From positions 36,827,978 through 36,891,977 of the forward strand of contig VZDJ01007747.1 of assembly GCA_008694505.1 (NCBI GenBank): a stretch of 64,000 nucleotides of DNA. The letters run 5' to 3'. Numbering within the stretch: position 1 is the first letter of the stretch; every line of letters begins with the position of its first letter. Below are positions 38,416-52,636 of this stretch, piece after piece. Both the position numbers and the translations under genes were made by a program. The notes beneath the pieces were generated by a model. It did no database searches. It was not told where the DNA came from and worked only from the letters and a program-made list of their open reading frames with translations. This DNA is from Cyanoderma ruficeps. Taxonomy: Eukaryota > Chordata > Aves > Passeriformes > Timaliidae.

Positions 38416-41016
38416 CTGCATTAATGCACTGAGCCTGTGAGTCGGCCCACAGAAATGTGCTGCTGCGTCAATGCAAATGTTGTGTTTTGACATTTTATTC
38501 AGTGTAATGCAGGATTAGTACCGGAAAAGACAAATGAAATCCACATAAGTCCTTTTTCAAGACTCTTCTTTTTACATACTGTCGCTACACACACTGGAAT
38601 AAGCACATCATCCCAAATAAAGCCACTGACATCAGTAGAGTTTCACCTGGGACAGATTTGGCTTACTTTTGCTAATTGCATCATGACCCTCAAGCTACAC
38701 TGAACAATTCATTAGTGGCAGACAGCTGAATTTCTAAAAGTGTGTGTAACCTAACTCTAACAAACAGCACAGTAGAAACTACTCTCAGTAGCTCCTCTGG
38801 GCAACCAAGGACACCATGATATTGAATAAATAAATATAAACAAAGAATGTTTTTCAATTTGTTTCCCATCTGGAGTACTGGCTATTTTTTCAGCTCTTAA
38901 ACTGAGACACCTTTGCACTCTGTTAAGACAATTCTCTACCTTTTGCCATCTCTGACGACCCCAGTGAATTTAAGAGCATTTTTGTAGATTAGAGATTTCC
39001 CTTTTCAGCACTTCTAAAGAATAAGCCAATCTGCCATCACTTGGTAAATTTTGAAAATTCCTGTTTAAATCTTTCTTTTTTTGTTGTCTAAGGGAAATGT
39101 CAAAGTATGATTTTGATTTTTATTCATTCTTCCTAAATTTTTCTCTTCTATTTTCACCTACCCATTAAATTCCTACAAATAATGAGGCATTGCTGGGCAT
39201 GGCTCCTGGCTGAGTGGGGCTGAGCTGCCAGAGCAGGGGCTGGGCTGGGGTGACAGGGACAGCCAACTGTCCCCTGCAGCTCCTAGGGCCATTCCCCATG
39301 GTGGTGTCCTCATGCTGCTGCCCTGTCCTGGAGGACAGGCGAGCTCAGTGGCAGAGCTTGCCCTGTGCCTGCTGGCCTGGGTGTCTGACAGCCTTTCTGA
39401 ACCTGCTTGATTTCCTAGCAGAGGCTAAAACTCAGAGTCTGCCGAGGCACCTTTCACTGGCTGGTACACACTGTGGTCCTTCTTCACTTTTGTCTCTAAC
39501 ACCACTTAAGGAGGAACAGTATTGCTTCATCCCTCTTGTGCTAGACTCTGGATAAACAGGATGTTTCCTACAGAACTTGCAGTTTGACTGATGTGTCTAA
39601 TACTCAGTGTAGGACTGAATGAAATAAATATCCCCCATCCAAACAATCTTAGTTGTTGATTAAAGTTTCATTTCTTGAGAAAGAAAAAGTTACCTCATCT
39701 AAAATGTCATGGTCCTTGTCCTCTTTCTCGCTCCCTTACTCATGGTCATACTTCTCAGTAGCATTGCTTCAGGAGGAGAGGGACCATCACTCCATCAGTG
39801 GGATACTCCTCTTTCTCCATCATTCCATCAGTGGGATACTCTTCTTTCTCTATCACTCCATCACTGAGATACTCTTCTTTCTCTCTTCATCTCGCGATGG
39901 CTGGAAGTGGCAGAGGCTGTATGTAGCTACTCACAGGCTTGTTTCTGGATCTCACCAGAGCTGGGTAGGTGCAAGTGCAGAAGATCTGGGGCCATGCAAA
40001 ACAGACCTACAGGTCTCTGCCCTAACAAATATTACAGTCTGGAAACAAATAACTTTTTTGTGTCTGCAGAAAATGTTGTTCATTTCACCCCACCACAGAC
40101 CTCTGAAATAGCTGTTAAGGACTGTACATTGCAAGACCCTGTTTCTATTCAGTGATTATAAGGACATTCTAGATGATCACCTCAGCTGCACCTTCAATAG
40201 ATATCAAAGGCCAGGAGAGGCTGGTTCAGACAACAATCCCCTGCTGAATGTAGGTCTAGTGGGGGCTGCTCAGCTCATCACTTGATGAAACATCACCAAT
40301 TGTATCATAAATTTTCTCACACAGATACTATCTACAGAGCAAAAATCTGAGATCAAATCTTCTACTTTTCCAACACGTCTCTCTCCACCCCTTTGGCCAA
40401 TGCCCAGCTTGCAGACTGAGCCTGCTTTCCGTATAGCCTGCCTGACTTGTATCTGAAGAAGACCTACGTGTTCCAGTCCCAGGATCAGCATTTTCAAGTT
40501 TTTCAAGATCTGGGGTTGTGCCCAGAGAAGTACGCTGGGGATTGCCTTTGTGAATATTCCTGGTAGGTGCTGACTAACATGCACCTGCTGCTCAAACAGG
40601 TCTCTTTCAACATCCTGGTTGTGGTCTGGGTTTTCTGTTGTCACAGAAGTGCTGACTCATCAGACCCTCTTCCATTATATGCTGGAGCAGTTTCCCCCTT
40701 TGTCTTGGAGTTTCTCCAGACTTTATCACTTCTAACAGCACAGGGTTTCCAGGAAAACAAATCATCCTTCATTAATGACCTCATAAGACAAGCATTTAAC
40801 TGTCCTCCACCTCTGGTGAGCTAGAAAAGTTCTATGTAAATAAAGGAGCTGAATCATCTTTTTCACAAATGTTTAACTTGACCCAGTCAATACAAAAGGA
40901 CAAGAGTAGAAAAAGATTTTTATAAACATACTGTACATGTCCAATTTGTCCTGCTTCAGCAAAGTGTAACCAAGAACTAGAGACGTGTTGACCAGTATTG
41001 GTAGAAAGCTTGTTCC

Positions 41017-41017
<1 letters not shown>
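38416..41017. other. Intergenic with minisatellite
   Basis: Holds the 33-bp minisatellite and a GC-rich patch at 39190-39420. A 124-codon minus-strand open frame at 40270-40644 has no family motif. Not called as genes. Confidence 0.55.
39785..39883. repeat. 33-bp minisatellite, three copies
   Basis: Units start at 39785, 39818 and 39851: CATCACTCCATCAGTGGGAT then ACTCCTCTTTCTC, with a few substitutions between copies. The 33-bp period keeps the frame, so a plus-strand open stretch across it repeats an 11-residue word (HHSISGILLFL). Confidence 0.95.
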
Positions 41018-41085
<68 letters not shown>

Positions 41086-41099
41086 CATCTATCTATCTA
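41018..41099. repeat. (ATCT)n tetranucleotide microsatellite
   Basis: About 20 TATC/ATCT units over 82 bp with a single interruption (CCAT near 41086). Long and nearly pure, so probably length-polymorphic. Confidence 0.98.
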
Positions 41100-41751
41100 A
41101 TCTCAGTGTGTTCATGCTTTCTTTATATCTACAAGGCTGATCAAGTGATTAAGTTTGGGGATAAAGAAAAGTCTATTAAGGCCCAAATTAAGGAGACAGC
41201 ACTCTAAAACTTAGTTGAGACCATGAGCAAGTAAGTTTGAAGGCAGCTAGTGCACAGCCAGGTGCTGTGAATCCCTAGCAAAAATCCCTAACAAATTCTC
41301 TGTGGTATAGCTTTATCACCAAATGTTGTGTCTTCATGTAATTAGTGAAGTAAATTACAAGTAAAAGTTTATTTGACTATTCACTTCTCTACTTTTTTCT
41401 CTACTTTACTTCTCTATTTCTTAAGCTCTCTAAAGAATAAGATTCCTTGTGAAAAGAGGCAACAGCATTGGCAGTTTCTCACTTCCTCTGATTCCAGGAG
41501 TAAAGACAAAAACCAGCCTCTGATGCTTCACCTCCTGCCCGTCCATTCAAACCAGCTGCTACAAGTCCAGCCATTTTAATACTTCTCTGCATTTAAGCTA
41601 ATCTGCTCTTTGCTAATTTAAGCTCTCAAGCAGCGATTCAGGTAATTAATGAAATGGACAACCCAATATCAGACTATTTTTCCTTTTAAGCACTGAGAGT
41701 ATCCAGTGTGGAGAATATAAACTGATAGCACTGTTAGTTGCAGTAACTGGT

Positions 41752-41777
41752 GAGGCCCTGGTCAGAGGCCCTGGTCA
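41752..41777. repeat. Perfect 13-bp tandem duplication
   Basis: GAGGCCCTGGTCA occurs twice head to tail, followed by a looser duplication of GTGCAGTT at about 41790-41805. Confidence 0.95.
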
Positions 41778-42188
41778 CCGAGGCTGTGGTGCAGTTGTGC
41801 AGTTGACCACACTCCTCCTTCTTAGCTTCAGCCAAGCACATCACACAAGTTTTTGTTCTGGGGGCTTTGTGGAGCACAGAAGGAGCTGGGAACCATGCAC
41901 CAGGCCTAAGCATCTACTGCTGAGCTGTAGCTTTGCTTCTGACACCTCAGAATGTGTCCAGAGCTTGGTTTCTACTTGCTCCAGTCAGAATCAAGTGGTG
42001 AAGGCCCTTCCCAGGGAAGGGCAGGTCATGCTGAGAAGGGAGCTCAATGCTGTCCCTGCCTTCTCTGAATCAGTCACCTCCTTGCTGGCAGCAGGGTTAT
42101 AAAGGCTCACCCCCACAGAGGGGGGCTGTGCTCTGCACTCTCCTGGGAGCTCATCAGCATCCTGAATTGGACTCAGAAGCTGCAGAGA

Positions 42189-42234
42189 GGAGCAGGGCTT
42201 TAGATGCAGGTGCAGGAGCAGGGCTTTAGATGCA
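42189..42234. repeat. 26-bp tandem duplication
   Basis: GGAGCAGGGCTTTAGATGCA occurs at 42189-42208 and again at 42215-42234, separated by GGTGCA. The copies are identical, so the duplication is recent. Confidence 0.95.
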
Positions 42235-45200
42235 CCTGTCTGCAGTGTGCCTCCTATCACCAAGTCCTGCACCTCTCTTGTTCACAATACATACACCTGC
42301 TTATACTTGTGCTCTTGAATTTTTGACCCATAGTTATGACAGGCAGTTTTGAGTAATTTGATTACAGTGAGCTTGTTTAGCACTTCAAAAATAAAGTAAA
42401 AATGAATATTGGTACATTTAAAAGGTGCATTGGACAGTTTTGGATTGAGACAGCAAATGGTTGTCCGACTTTAAGCAGATTTCTTGCACTAACTTTTTCA
42501 TGAAAATAAGTTTAATTTGTTGTGTGAAATGGCTAAAAGATTGTAGGGACCACTTAATAATTGTACAGTCCAAGCAGATAAGTAGAACAAAACCAGAGCT
42601 TTTCAAAACTTTAGGAATCATAGTATGCAGCAATGGTAATATGGCACAGAGCTTACACTATAGATTTAATTTTTTTCTTAACAGAACAATAAGTGAAAAC
42701 TGACTTAGCCCCTTAAATAAACCAGTGACAGCTAAGAAAATCAGCAGATTGGCCCTTTGTGCCTGTTTATAGTAGATTTTGGCAGCAAGATAGTTGATGT
42801 AGTCTCTATAGAACACATCTATTATATCTTCCAGATGTGCTTGACCTTTATCTTGGATAAAAAATCATCTTGCCATAGAAAGTATCAATTTATGTACTCT
42901 TAGCCCAAGTCATCAGCTCCTTTAAGGTGCTGAAAAACCCCTTTTGTGATGGTAAAGCTTCCACTGCCATTCAGTACCGACATCTAACTTGTGAGTGCCT
43001 AGATATTTCAAATGTGAGCACATAATTTAGATAAATGTGCCTGTAGAACTTCTAATATGAGGAAGATCTGTAACAGGAAAAGCTCTGCTCAGTGCTTGCA
43101 GAGGGACATTTGGGAGATCCTTCCTTTGCTAGCTGCTCACAGGGGGTGGAAGTGGAAAGAAAAATGGCAATGGCTTCCTCACATGTTGCATTATTATTTA
43201 TTTATGTGTACAGGGTGATTCTACCATTCTCTTTGGTAATTTGGGGAAACCATATCAAACACAGTGCCCAGGGAAGAGCTAAGCTGCAGACAGCTGAATG
43301 CTCACCTGCCAGGCAGTGGAGAAGGGCACAGCCACCTCATACCCTCTGACTCAAGGGGACAATGGCACACCTGTGGCAATGTTAACTGTCCCACTGGCAA
43401 ACTGTCCCACTCCAGAGCCAGGAAAGGAAAAAAAGGAGCCTCTGGCTGCAAATCCACTTGAGTACAAGGAGGATTTTCAGTATGTTATACGATTCAAAAT
43501 TTGTGTCAAAAACTACAGCAGTACTCGGAGTGGCACAAGAACAGAGTGAATACCAGACATCAGTGTTTATGGGGAGGACAATAGGGGACATAGTGGAGCA
43601 GAGGGAAATAGGGAAAACAGGTAGAATGTTGTGAGATGAGAGGGAAACTGTGGGAACCCTGGGCATGGCTTGAAGGCACAGAGGAGAGGTTGAGAGCATC
43701 ACATCATCTTGAAAAGAGGACTTGCTTTGATGGAAAATAAAGCAAGACGATGTTGAGTGTGTGGTACTTGTGTCACATACTCAAGCCTCTGGGCTAGTAG
43801 CTGAAGAGTGTGGCTACCTGCTTCCCAATGGTTTTGAGGCATCTGCTAACCCTATGACTGAATTTCTTGCTTTTCCATTTTATATAGGTCAGGCATGAGA
43901 ACTCCTGAAACAGAATACAGGTTCAGTACAGGAATGCAGGCTGACACACTCACTCAGAGAGTTCTGTGTCCTGCTCAGTGCATCTCAGAAAACCTCAGTG
44001 CAGCACTGCAAACCTTCTGTGCTGTCCTTTAATCATCACATGATGTGATTTCTTGGTCCCCTGTGGCTAGGCAGGCTCATAGGTGTGTTTGTCACCTGCT
44101 GTGAGGCATAGTGCTCCCACAGGGCCACCTCATTATGTGACTTTGGATACAAATGCCTCATGTTGGGAATTTAAAGGTTTGAAGTGTGACAGGGTGGATT
44201 AAGGTTCCAGCAGAAGAAACCTTGCTGCAAGAAAGACAAGAGCCAAACAGCATGAGCCTGTGGCTCACCAGTATGGACCACTGACAACAATGGATACAAC
44301 TCTGCTCTCTACATTGCTGTGGGACAGGACGATGCGCTTATAGAAAGATGGGAGTAAATAAGTGATGAAGGGAAGAGAGAAGAAAGGGGCTGAACAACAT
44401 TCTCTCACGTCCACATTTCCCCTGGATGTAAAACCTTTGAGATCCTATGACACAACAGTAAGGCAGTTTCGAGGGAGTAGGAAGATTCTGGAACATAGTT
44501 TCTGGAATAGCATGTAGCACTTTTTCTACAGCTGATTTTCTCAGGAACTGTTTGTGGGAAATTAAAAAAGAAACAAACCCACAGTAACTGCTCAAATTGG
44601 ACCCAAATTGAGCACAAATCAAAAATCTTGATTTTTAGCCTTTGTGTCTGTCTTCTGGCTCCTTCTATTGAGTCAAAAATGCCAGTTGGCAACAGATGGA
44701 TGGTGATTTCTGAGATGTTTCCTGGAGATGGGAATATTTTTAAGAGAGGTGATAGGCAAGGCAGGACTTTGCTTCATCATAGGGTGCCTCTGGTGTAATG
44801 CTGTTGGAGGACATTGCTTAGTTTTGCAAAGTGGCAGCTATGAACAGAGCTTTCTTCTTGTGTTCTGCAGAGCTTCCTGAAAAGGACATATTCCATCTAT
44901 AAATCCCTGTTGAGGAAGATGTCATGGTACACATGCCAATTCATCCATATTTGGGACTTAAGTCATTTCACAGCATCTTTAAATCTTGAGGCAAAACAAG
45001 GGAGACAGTAAAGCAGTATGGTAATAATGTATTTCATCAAAGTAACCAAAATGTTGAAATAGCAAAAAGGAAAGAAAGCAATTTGACTGGTGGGAGGAGG
45101 AAACAGCTGCGTCTGTCGTTACTTTGCCTTGTAAACAATTTAAAGCAATTATAAATATGCTTCTGGTCACACTGTGTTGTAAATAAAAAGGTTTTTCATG

Positions 45201-48200
45201 TACACTCCCTCTGCTTTCAGTGTAAGTCCTGCTCTTGTATCACAGGCTGTCTTGGCAATTCGGTAGCACATGGTGAGCTGTGTTTGTGGAGTGACACGCA
45301 GATGTTTCAGCTGCAAACATGAAATGTTTCATGTTGTGCAGATGCTCTGCTTGTCTGCACCCCTGGGGAAGGGCAGGTGCTGTCCAACAACAGGGCTGGG
45401 GAGCTGGATCCAGGCTGTGCCTTACACTTAGGCTTGGTGCCAGGCTAGACCACAGCTCGTCTTCTCATAACTCTTACAAAAGGCTGCTCAGCTTTGACCC
45501 ACACCTGTGATCTTTGACAGAATTAATCAGTGTTAACCCGATACCTCATGACACTTCAAGACAAAGCAACAAGACATTTCCAAACTGCAATCCAGGTGAC
45601 TGCCCAGCGTGGACTGTCCTATGCTATGCTCAGCTAGGGGACCCTTTGATGGAGCTGTTGCCCTGGGTCCTCTGCCCACAGGGTCCTGTGGCACTGGGTC
45701 AGCCACTGCACACCCCTGGTGCTGTGCAGGCAGCTTCCTATGCACGGAACTCTGCCTGCTGCTTCTTTCTGCTTCATCAGCTGAACCCTCTGACTCAGAG
45801 ACCATTGCTTATTGTAGACTATTCACTATTGGTTTTGGGGTTTTTTGGCATGGTTTTACCCTTGACTTCCTTGCTGTGCCATAGACACACACCATAACCT
45901 GCATGAGACATGGCAGAGTTTCCATAGGTCACAAATTCAAGGAATAGGTTTAGGCAGAGGTTGCCTTTGAAGTGTGGAAAGAGTACAATGAAATAATTTA
46001 AAACACATTTTATTGCCTCAGTAATCAGAGAGGGTGTTTGTGTTGACATGGAGTTTGCATGAAACCTTCAAGCTTTTCTAACCATTTATAGTTTACATAG
46101 CTATATGTTAATCTACAGACAATCTATAGCTCTCAATAGCCTCATAGCAACCACAGATCAACAGATGATTTCCCTGGGCTCTTAGGCATACCACTGCCAT
46201 TAGCTCCTCTGGTTTTTAATTAAGAGGAAATGTCTCTAAACATCTTGAGGTAATTAAAGTGGTAATATCTTTTGTAAGATGCATTTGAAAAAGTAATAGG
46301 AATTCTCCTATGTGACTCAAAAATATAACTGCAACTTCATTACAAAAATTAGATTTACCAAATTATTTTTTGTATGAACTTAAAATGTAAAGTATGCTCA
46401 CAGTTCTGCTGTAATTCTTGAATGTAATAAGAGAATTCCTTCTCCCACATTTTGCAGTGTAACTCTTGATACAATGCTCTTATTAACTTTTATTAGGATT
46501 CTAATTAATATGCCATATTACAACTAGCTCCTTATTATCTCTTTGCCATTCATTACACTTTCATAAGGATAATAATATCATATTACCATGATAATTTTAT
46601 GACTCTTAAAAAATATACATGCTAACCTAGATTTAGACATTTATTTCTGGCTGAATTCTGACAGAAAGCAGCAGAACCCAGAAAGAGAATTATTTGCATA
46701 AGCCTGCCTAAAATTGTTTATTTTTGCTTCTGAACACACGTGTGTAGGTTGAGTTTTGTAGATAAGTGTGTGTCTGTCTGTGTAAGAAATCTGTGTATGA
46801 AAATGTTGCAACATGTTGCAGTGAACCACTGGATTTTGGAAGTTTCTAGAAAATAATATTATTGCAGGTGTTGCCTAGATACACATGGAAGCAAAAAACA
46901 ACTGAGCAAAAATTTTAACAGATGTAATTACTTAAAGTAGTGGTTTAAGGAGAGATTTCCAATGTGAGACAAAAGCTCACCATCAGCCAGTCTTGTTCTT
47001 ATGTCCAAACTATCTCTAGACTTTAGAACTCTTTTGAGTTCTCTGTAAAAACTGTTGACTTCCCTCTCAAACAGAAAAACATACTTAGAGAGCTATGTAC
47101 CCATTATTTCTTATTCTCTGTCCTTGGAACATGCAACTTATCATTTCCATGCCAAACACAAGGCATTATTTGCACTTTCTCTTAGCACAGGACTTGGCAC
47201 TATCCTTTCTTTGTCTCTCCACTGACTTCATTCCTACATTAAGTGTGAACCCTCGGTCTTCACTCTCAGGACTCATCATAGCCTTATCCTAAATTTGAAA
47301 TCTTTTATTCACTGAGAGGATATTTACTCCAGCCTCCATGCTGCCATTCTGGATGCTGAGCATTGGCTACCATTTTTCACATAAGCTTCTTTTCCAAATT
47401 AGAAAGGCCTCAGAAAGTTTTGGCTAAAAATGACAAATGGAGCATTGACATTGCTGCACATAGTGTTAGCCAGTACTGACATAATGATTTGTTCCAAGTG
47501 CATAATTTCTTCTCTTTAAATTGCAGTGTTTTGGAGATCTATCTGTGTACAGCACTTAGGGTGGTGGGACCCTGGGTTGTGATTTCCTCTCTCATGCATT
47601 ACAAGTTCACCAAGAATCTACAGAAACATGTGATGAAAAAGTATTAGATTTCTAAAACAAGATCTATACCTGCCTGTTCCAGGACGTTAATTACAATTTA
47701 ACATTGGATCTGCATTGAAGAAAATGTGAGATTTTAGGACTACCATTAATCTTGTCTTGAAGAACAGCACTTGACCATAGGATGAGTTGCTTCATTTCCT
47801 ATGATGTGGGAACATCTATGAGTGAGTCTTTATTGGGCCTCCTAATTGTTTATCTTGCTTCCATCCCTGAATGGGAATTTGAATACACGAGTGAATCTCT
47901 CTGCTAGTTCAGAGGTGAAATGATGGTTCTGAGAAGTGGTGAGACACACCTGATTACTAATGGTGATGCCACCATATTCCTCTCCACTAAAACAAGCTGT
48001 AATCAATCATGTTGCAGATTGACCTTCTAAGGAATGTGCCTTTCTGTAGAAGTTTTTTTGCTTTCTACCCAATTAAAGCAAAATAAAGCATGAGGCTTTT
48101 GACTCTGAGCTTTCTTCGGTCAAAATGAAAAAAAAAAAAAAGATTTTTTTTAAACATCTAAAATCCTGTCTTGTGAGATTAGTGGGTGAATCAAGTTTTG

Positions 48201-51200
48201 AATAATATTATTATGGGAGAAGTCAAGCAAACAGAAAGATGACTCAAACAGTTTACTGCCAGGACTATTTCTTAACACAGAGGAAAATCATATCTGGTTG
48301 CATATGGAATCCTCCCACAATGAACAGGGAGCCTGGCAACAGAAATAAAACTGCAAATGCTCCAACTTTTGCTGTTGAACTGTCCTCACAGCTGAAGTCT
48401 AATGAAAAGACACCATAAATTTGGACACTGAGGAGGAGAAACCATAACACAGCTAAGCAATTCCCTGCCTATTAACTTATTGTCAAAACAGACAACCTGG
48501 TCATTAGAAAGGTGAAATTTTCTTTAATCCTCCCGCCCCATCAAAAGAACCAGAATTAAACCCAAAGCAAAAAGTGATCCAAAATCCCTAAAGTCATGTT
48601 CTCTCTGTAACCACGATGGGTTGTGCAGGCCAAGAACCTGTTCCTTCAGCTCCAGGAGAATACAGCAGGACAGCCCTGCACTGCTTCCAAGGGATCACCT
48701 GGTGACAGTCACAGAGCCCAGCAGTGAGAGCAAAGAGTGGCTCTGGCTGGATCTGTGCCCATGAGCTGTGCCTTGGATGAACAACACTGAGTGCAGATGA
48801 TGGCTGTGAAAAAAGTACATGGTTTTCATCTGCCATACAGCATAGTTCAACCATGCAAATATTTATGTATTGAGCAAAGAACTCTTTGGGCTGCTGCTTG
48901 CTGAGTGTCTGAGGCACTTGTGTGTTTGTCCCAGTGCCCCACACTTCTGGCTGCAGGACTCACCCACAGATTTAGGACTGGAACAGGATATGCAATTCTG
49001 CAGGGCTGGAAGACATCCTTTTAATAAGAATTTGTAAGGAGATCAAAACAAGCACAGAAACCCAATTCCATCCTATATATGTCAAAAATAAACTTACAGC
49101 TGGGAATACTCCCCAGGAGATATGTTTTTCCTGGCTTCTCCCTCACACTAGTGAAACAGAGCCAGTGCTCAGTTCTGGACTTTGCAAACACTCATCATTG
49201 ATAAACTGCATGGAAAAAGCCAAGTGTTTGTGTGGGCTTAGAAAAAAAATCATTATTTAATGACACTCAGACAAGTATGTTTTTGGAGGGCAGTTCATAT
49301 GGCACCAGCTGTTCTGATTTAAAGGATCTTGGTACAGCATGTAACAAAACCATAGACCATGGTTTGGCCATCCCAAATAATGTGTATATGCACAAACCTT
49401 CCTTCAAAGTAAACCATACCCTTAAATCGCTCCCCAGTGATCAGACACAAATTATATTTGTTTTGACATACAGCATTTTGCTCCACTTTGGAGAAGCCTA
49501 TAATACTGCAATTGCTCCAAATTTTAAGCTCCTCTTTGACGTGCTAAACATTGAGTTTGCTTAGTTTCCTTTATATCACACTTTTTTCCAGCTTTGAATT
49601 CAGTATTTTTGCTCCTTTCTGTTATTTTGTGTCCTGTAAGGAAAGCAGGAGTTTGGCATATGGTTTCTGCAAGCACAGATGAATACTCATACACAATACA
49701 GTTTCCATTTTCTAGGCAGGCTGGCATTTGGAACTGGCTTTTTAAACAGGAGGACTGGAGAAGAATCACTTCACTGATCATATGAAAGTTACAATGATCT
49801 CACATTTTCTTACTCTTACCGTGACACTCCTGTGGCCTTTAGAAAATTTTCAATTCTCTCCTAAATACATCAGTTGAGGTCAATCTTTAATGAGAGCAAT
49901 CAGCCAGTGTGGAGAGAAAAGCACACACCTTCCCTCAGCTCTGTCTGGCCTAGGATGACAAAATCACTCTTTACCCCTTCATTTTTGAAGGAGATGCTGC
50001 ATACTTAGGTCAGCAAAGCCAGTCTGGTTTAAACTTATTAAGCATTTCAGATTATATCTGTTCTCACCTAATTTACCAGTCCACCAATTCTGCACATTTT
50101 AATAGCAGAGATTTAAAAATTATTTCCAGCTCACTGAGGAATATAATAAGCAGTGGCAGGTCTAGGATTATCCTTAATGACATCCCTAAAGCACAGAGAA
50201 TGATTTCTCCACTGATGGCTTCCCGAGATCCTGTCAGACATGAAGCTCCTAACCCAATTCAAGTGTGTTTGCTGATAGACAGAATGCTGATTTTTTTCAT
50301 CTCAGTGTCACGAGACACTAAATATGGGGTGTTAGAGGTAAATGTCTATGTTGCATGTCACACATATGCAAAAATCCGAGTTTGAGAATACCTGGAATGA
50401 AATCAGGGTTGTCTGACAAACTATTTTCTGTAAAATTTCTGATTGATATATTTTATAATACTATATGCTAATTATTTTAATAACTTAATCCCCCTTCAGG
50501 TTTTCCATTAGTTTGTTGTAGAATCAATTTTGCCACTTTTGTTCCTTTTAAAATATTGGTAGAACAGCAAACTCTAATCTGGTGGAATTTGAGACTCTTA
50601 AATAGAGAAATGAGTATGCTTAGGCCAGTCGGGTCTTATTTTTTGTTACATGGCTCTGCTGATTTTAGTGCTTACCATAGTATGTGTTTCATACACATAA
50701 AGTAACAGCTTTCTGGGTTACTGAGGGATTGGAAAGTATTTCATCACATCCCAGTGATAGGAGCATGTAAATACAGTGCAGAACTTGTTGAATACTTTTT
50801 CTGCCTCTTTATAAACAACTTTTGTCATTGAAGCTCAGATTTTTTGCCATAGGAAATTGTCTATCTATAAATTGTTTTGATTCTTACATGTTACAAAAAA
50901 ATAAAAAATCCTGCTGTTACAAGAGGTTTCGTTGTCAGGCAGTGGTTGCCCATTACTTGTGGACAGGTTGCCCCAAAAAACCCTGTGGAGTGGTAAGGAG
51001 GTGATAAGTGCAGTATAAGCTGTACAATACAGTGGCAGTATAGTGGCTTTCCTCTGCATGCCCTGGACCAGTCCTGGCCCATGGATCACATGTGGAAAGC
51101 AGGAATGTGCCCCAGTCACAGGCACAGGACAAACTCCAGATGCATGTTGGTCCTTCCACAGGTTGTTTTCTAACTCCTGGTTACCTCTCCATGTCAAATA

Positions 51201-52579
51201 TGCTGCAGGCAACTGCCCTTCCAAAAAAAGTGACATGATGAATTAAAGCATTTTTTCTATGTAAGAACATGCAATTTAAAAATATCTTTTGCTTAAAAGA
51301 GAGGAATAAGAATGAATATTTTATAAGTTGACAAAAATAAGTCTCTAGCAAAGCTCTGAGTAGAGAGAAGATGACAAGTGAAATGAGTTGGGAAGGGCAG
51401 GAGGATGGAAGAACATGGGCAAGTGAAGGCAGCTAATGCCCAATGATGCTGGGTCTTTGGGGAATGATGCAAATCTCAGCAGATGCTCTACACTAAAGCT
51501 GACAAAACAAAAAAATGTAAAAATCTGTAAATTTTCTTCAGGAAAGACACTGATAATTCTTCTAGCTTACTAGTCTATTATTTGACAAACACAGTGAAGA
51601 AATTCCTGATGGAACTTAAATTTATTCGAGAGATTTATGCTTTGGCAATGCTGAACAAATGCAACCAGGCTGCAAACATTTGAGAAAACTACAAGGCAAG
51701 GTAGTCAGGAGAACTGCTGCTCTCAGCATTTACCTGTCTTTGCCTTGAAAGGAACTGATGTGAAATGCTCTGCTTGTATTTCATAAACCAGTGGCTTGAC
51801 TTGCTCGGAGAAGAAGGAAACTTTCTGCTTCTGCTGCCAGTGACAGTGCTGTGGGCAGCCCGCTGTGACCCAGCTGACCTACACTTGGCTGCAGCGTGTG
51901 CTCAGATTATACCATCACATGGATGTCTCATGCAGCGAGCTCCCTTTGCCTGTGGTGCTCCTTAGGCCATTAAACCGAGTGAAAATGATCTCACTCTGAT
52001 CTCAGGCTAATGAGAACTGGGAATAGCAAAACACTTGAGGTCTGTGAAGGAACGGTGCTATCAGAGGACACACAGGCCTCTGTCATGTCCCTGTGGCTGA
52101 ACAGAGACACAGACTGATCATGCTGGTAGCATGGGCTGGTATGAAATCACCACTCATGTTTGAAAACACATTAAGTCAGTAAAGAAAATATATGAACAAA
52201 GACAAACAGAAGAGGAACTTGCATCCCTGCAGAATGCATGATAAATCATTTATTACAGTGGGAATGAGGCTTTCAGCCAGAAATAGCAGCATATGAGTCT
52301 ACTTATTCCTGCAGAAAGCAAGCACCTCTGAATCCACATCCACAGAATTGCAGATGTACATACAGCATGGCAGGGCTTCCACCTGACCCACAAAGCACTC
52401 CTCCTCCAACTACCACTCCTGAAAAGGTGATGTGAAATATTTATATATTTAACTTGCCACATCAGCAAGGGAGGTGTGTGTATTCATTGTCCTAGCAAAC
52501 ATAAACAATTTCCTTCTTTTTGTTAGAACCTTTTTGCTTTGAGTCGCATCAGCAGAAATATCTTACCGTAGAAGAACTA

Positions 52580-52636
52580 CCTGGTTTGAAATACCCACGT
52601 ATTTCAAACCAGGGTATTTGAAATGCCCACGTATTT
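52580..52636. repeat. Perfect hairpin, 15-bp arms, plus direct repeat
   Basis: CCTGGTTTGAAATAC (52580-52594), loop CCAC, GTATTTCAAACCAGG (52599-52613). The core TTTGAAATACCCACGTATTT (52585-52604) is repeated directly at 52617-52636 with one mismatch. Confidence 0.97.

Larger units (their letters stand above)
41100..52579. other. Intergenic downstream of ACOX3
   Basis: Short tandem duplications at 41752 and 42189. GC-rich patches at 45340-45790 and 48600-48960 are open in several frames without motifs. A strikingly AT-rich, TAAT/ATTA-dense stretch lies at 46220-46620. No exon, RNA gene or known repeat family recognised. Confidence 0.55.

Noticed and set aside
39653..40111. 152-codon plus-strand open frame
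   Set aside because: It has no initiating ATG at its start, includes a minisatellite, and shows no domain or splice context.
40270..40644. 124-codon minus-strand open frame
   Set aside because: Reads somewhat protein-like, but no family is recognised and no splice sites frame it.
41251..41265. GCACAGCCAGGTG match to ACOX3 exon B
   Set aside because: A 13-bp identity with no extension on either side; chance.
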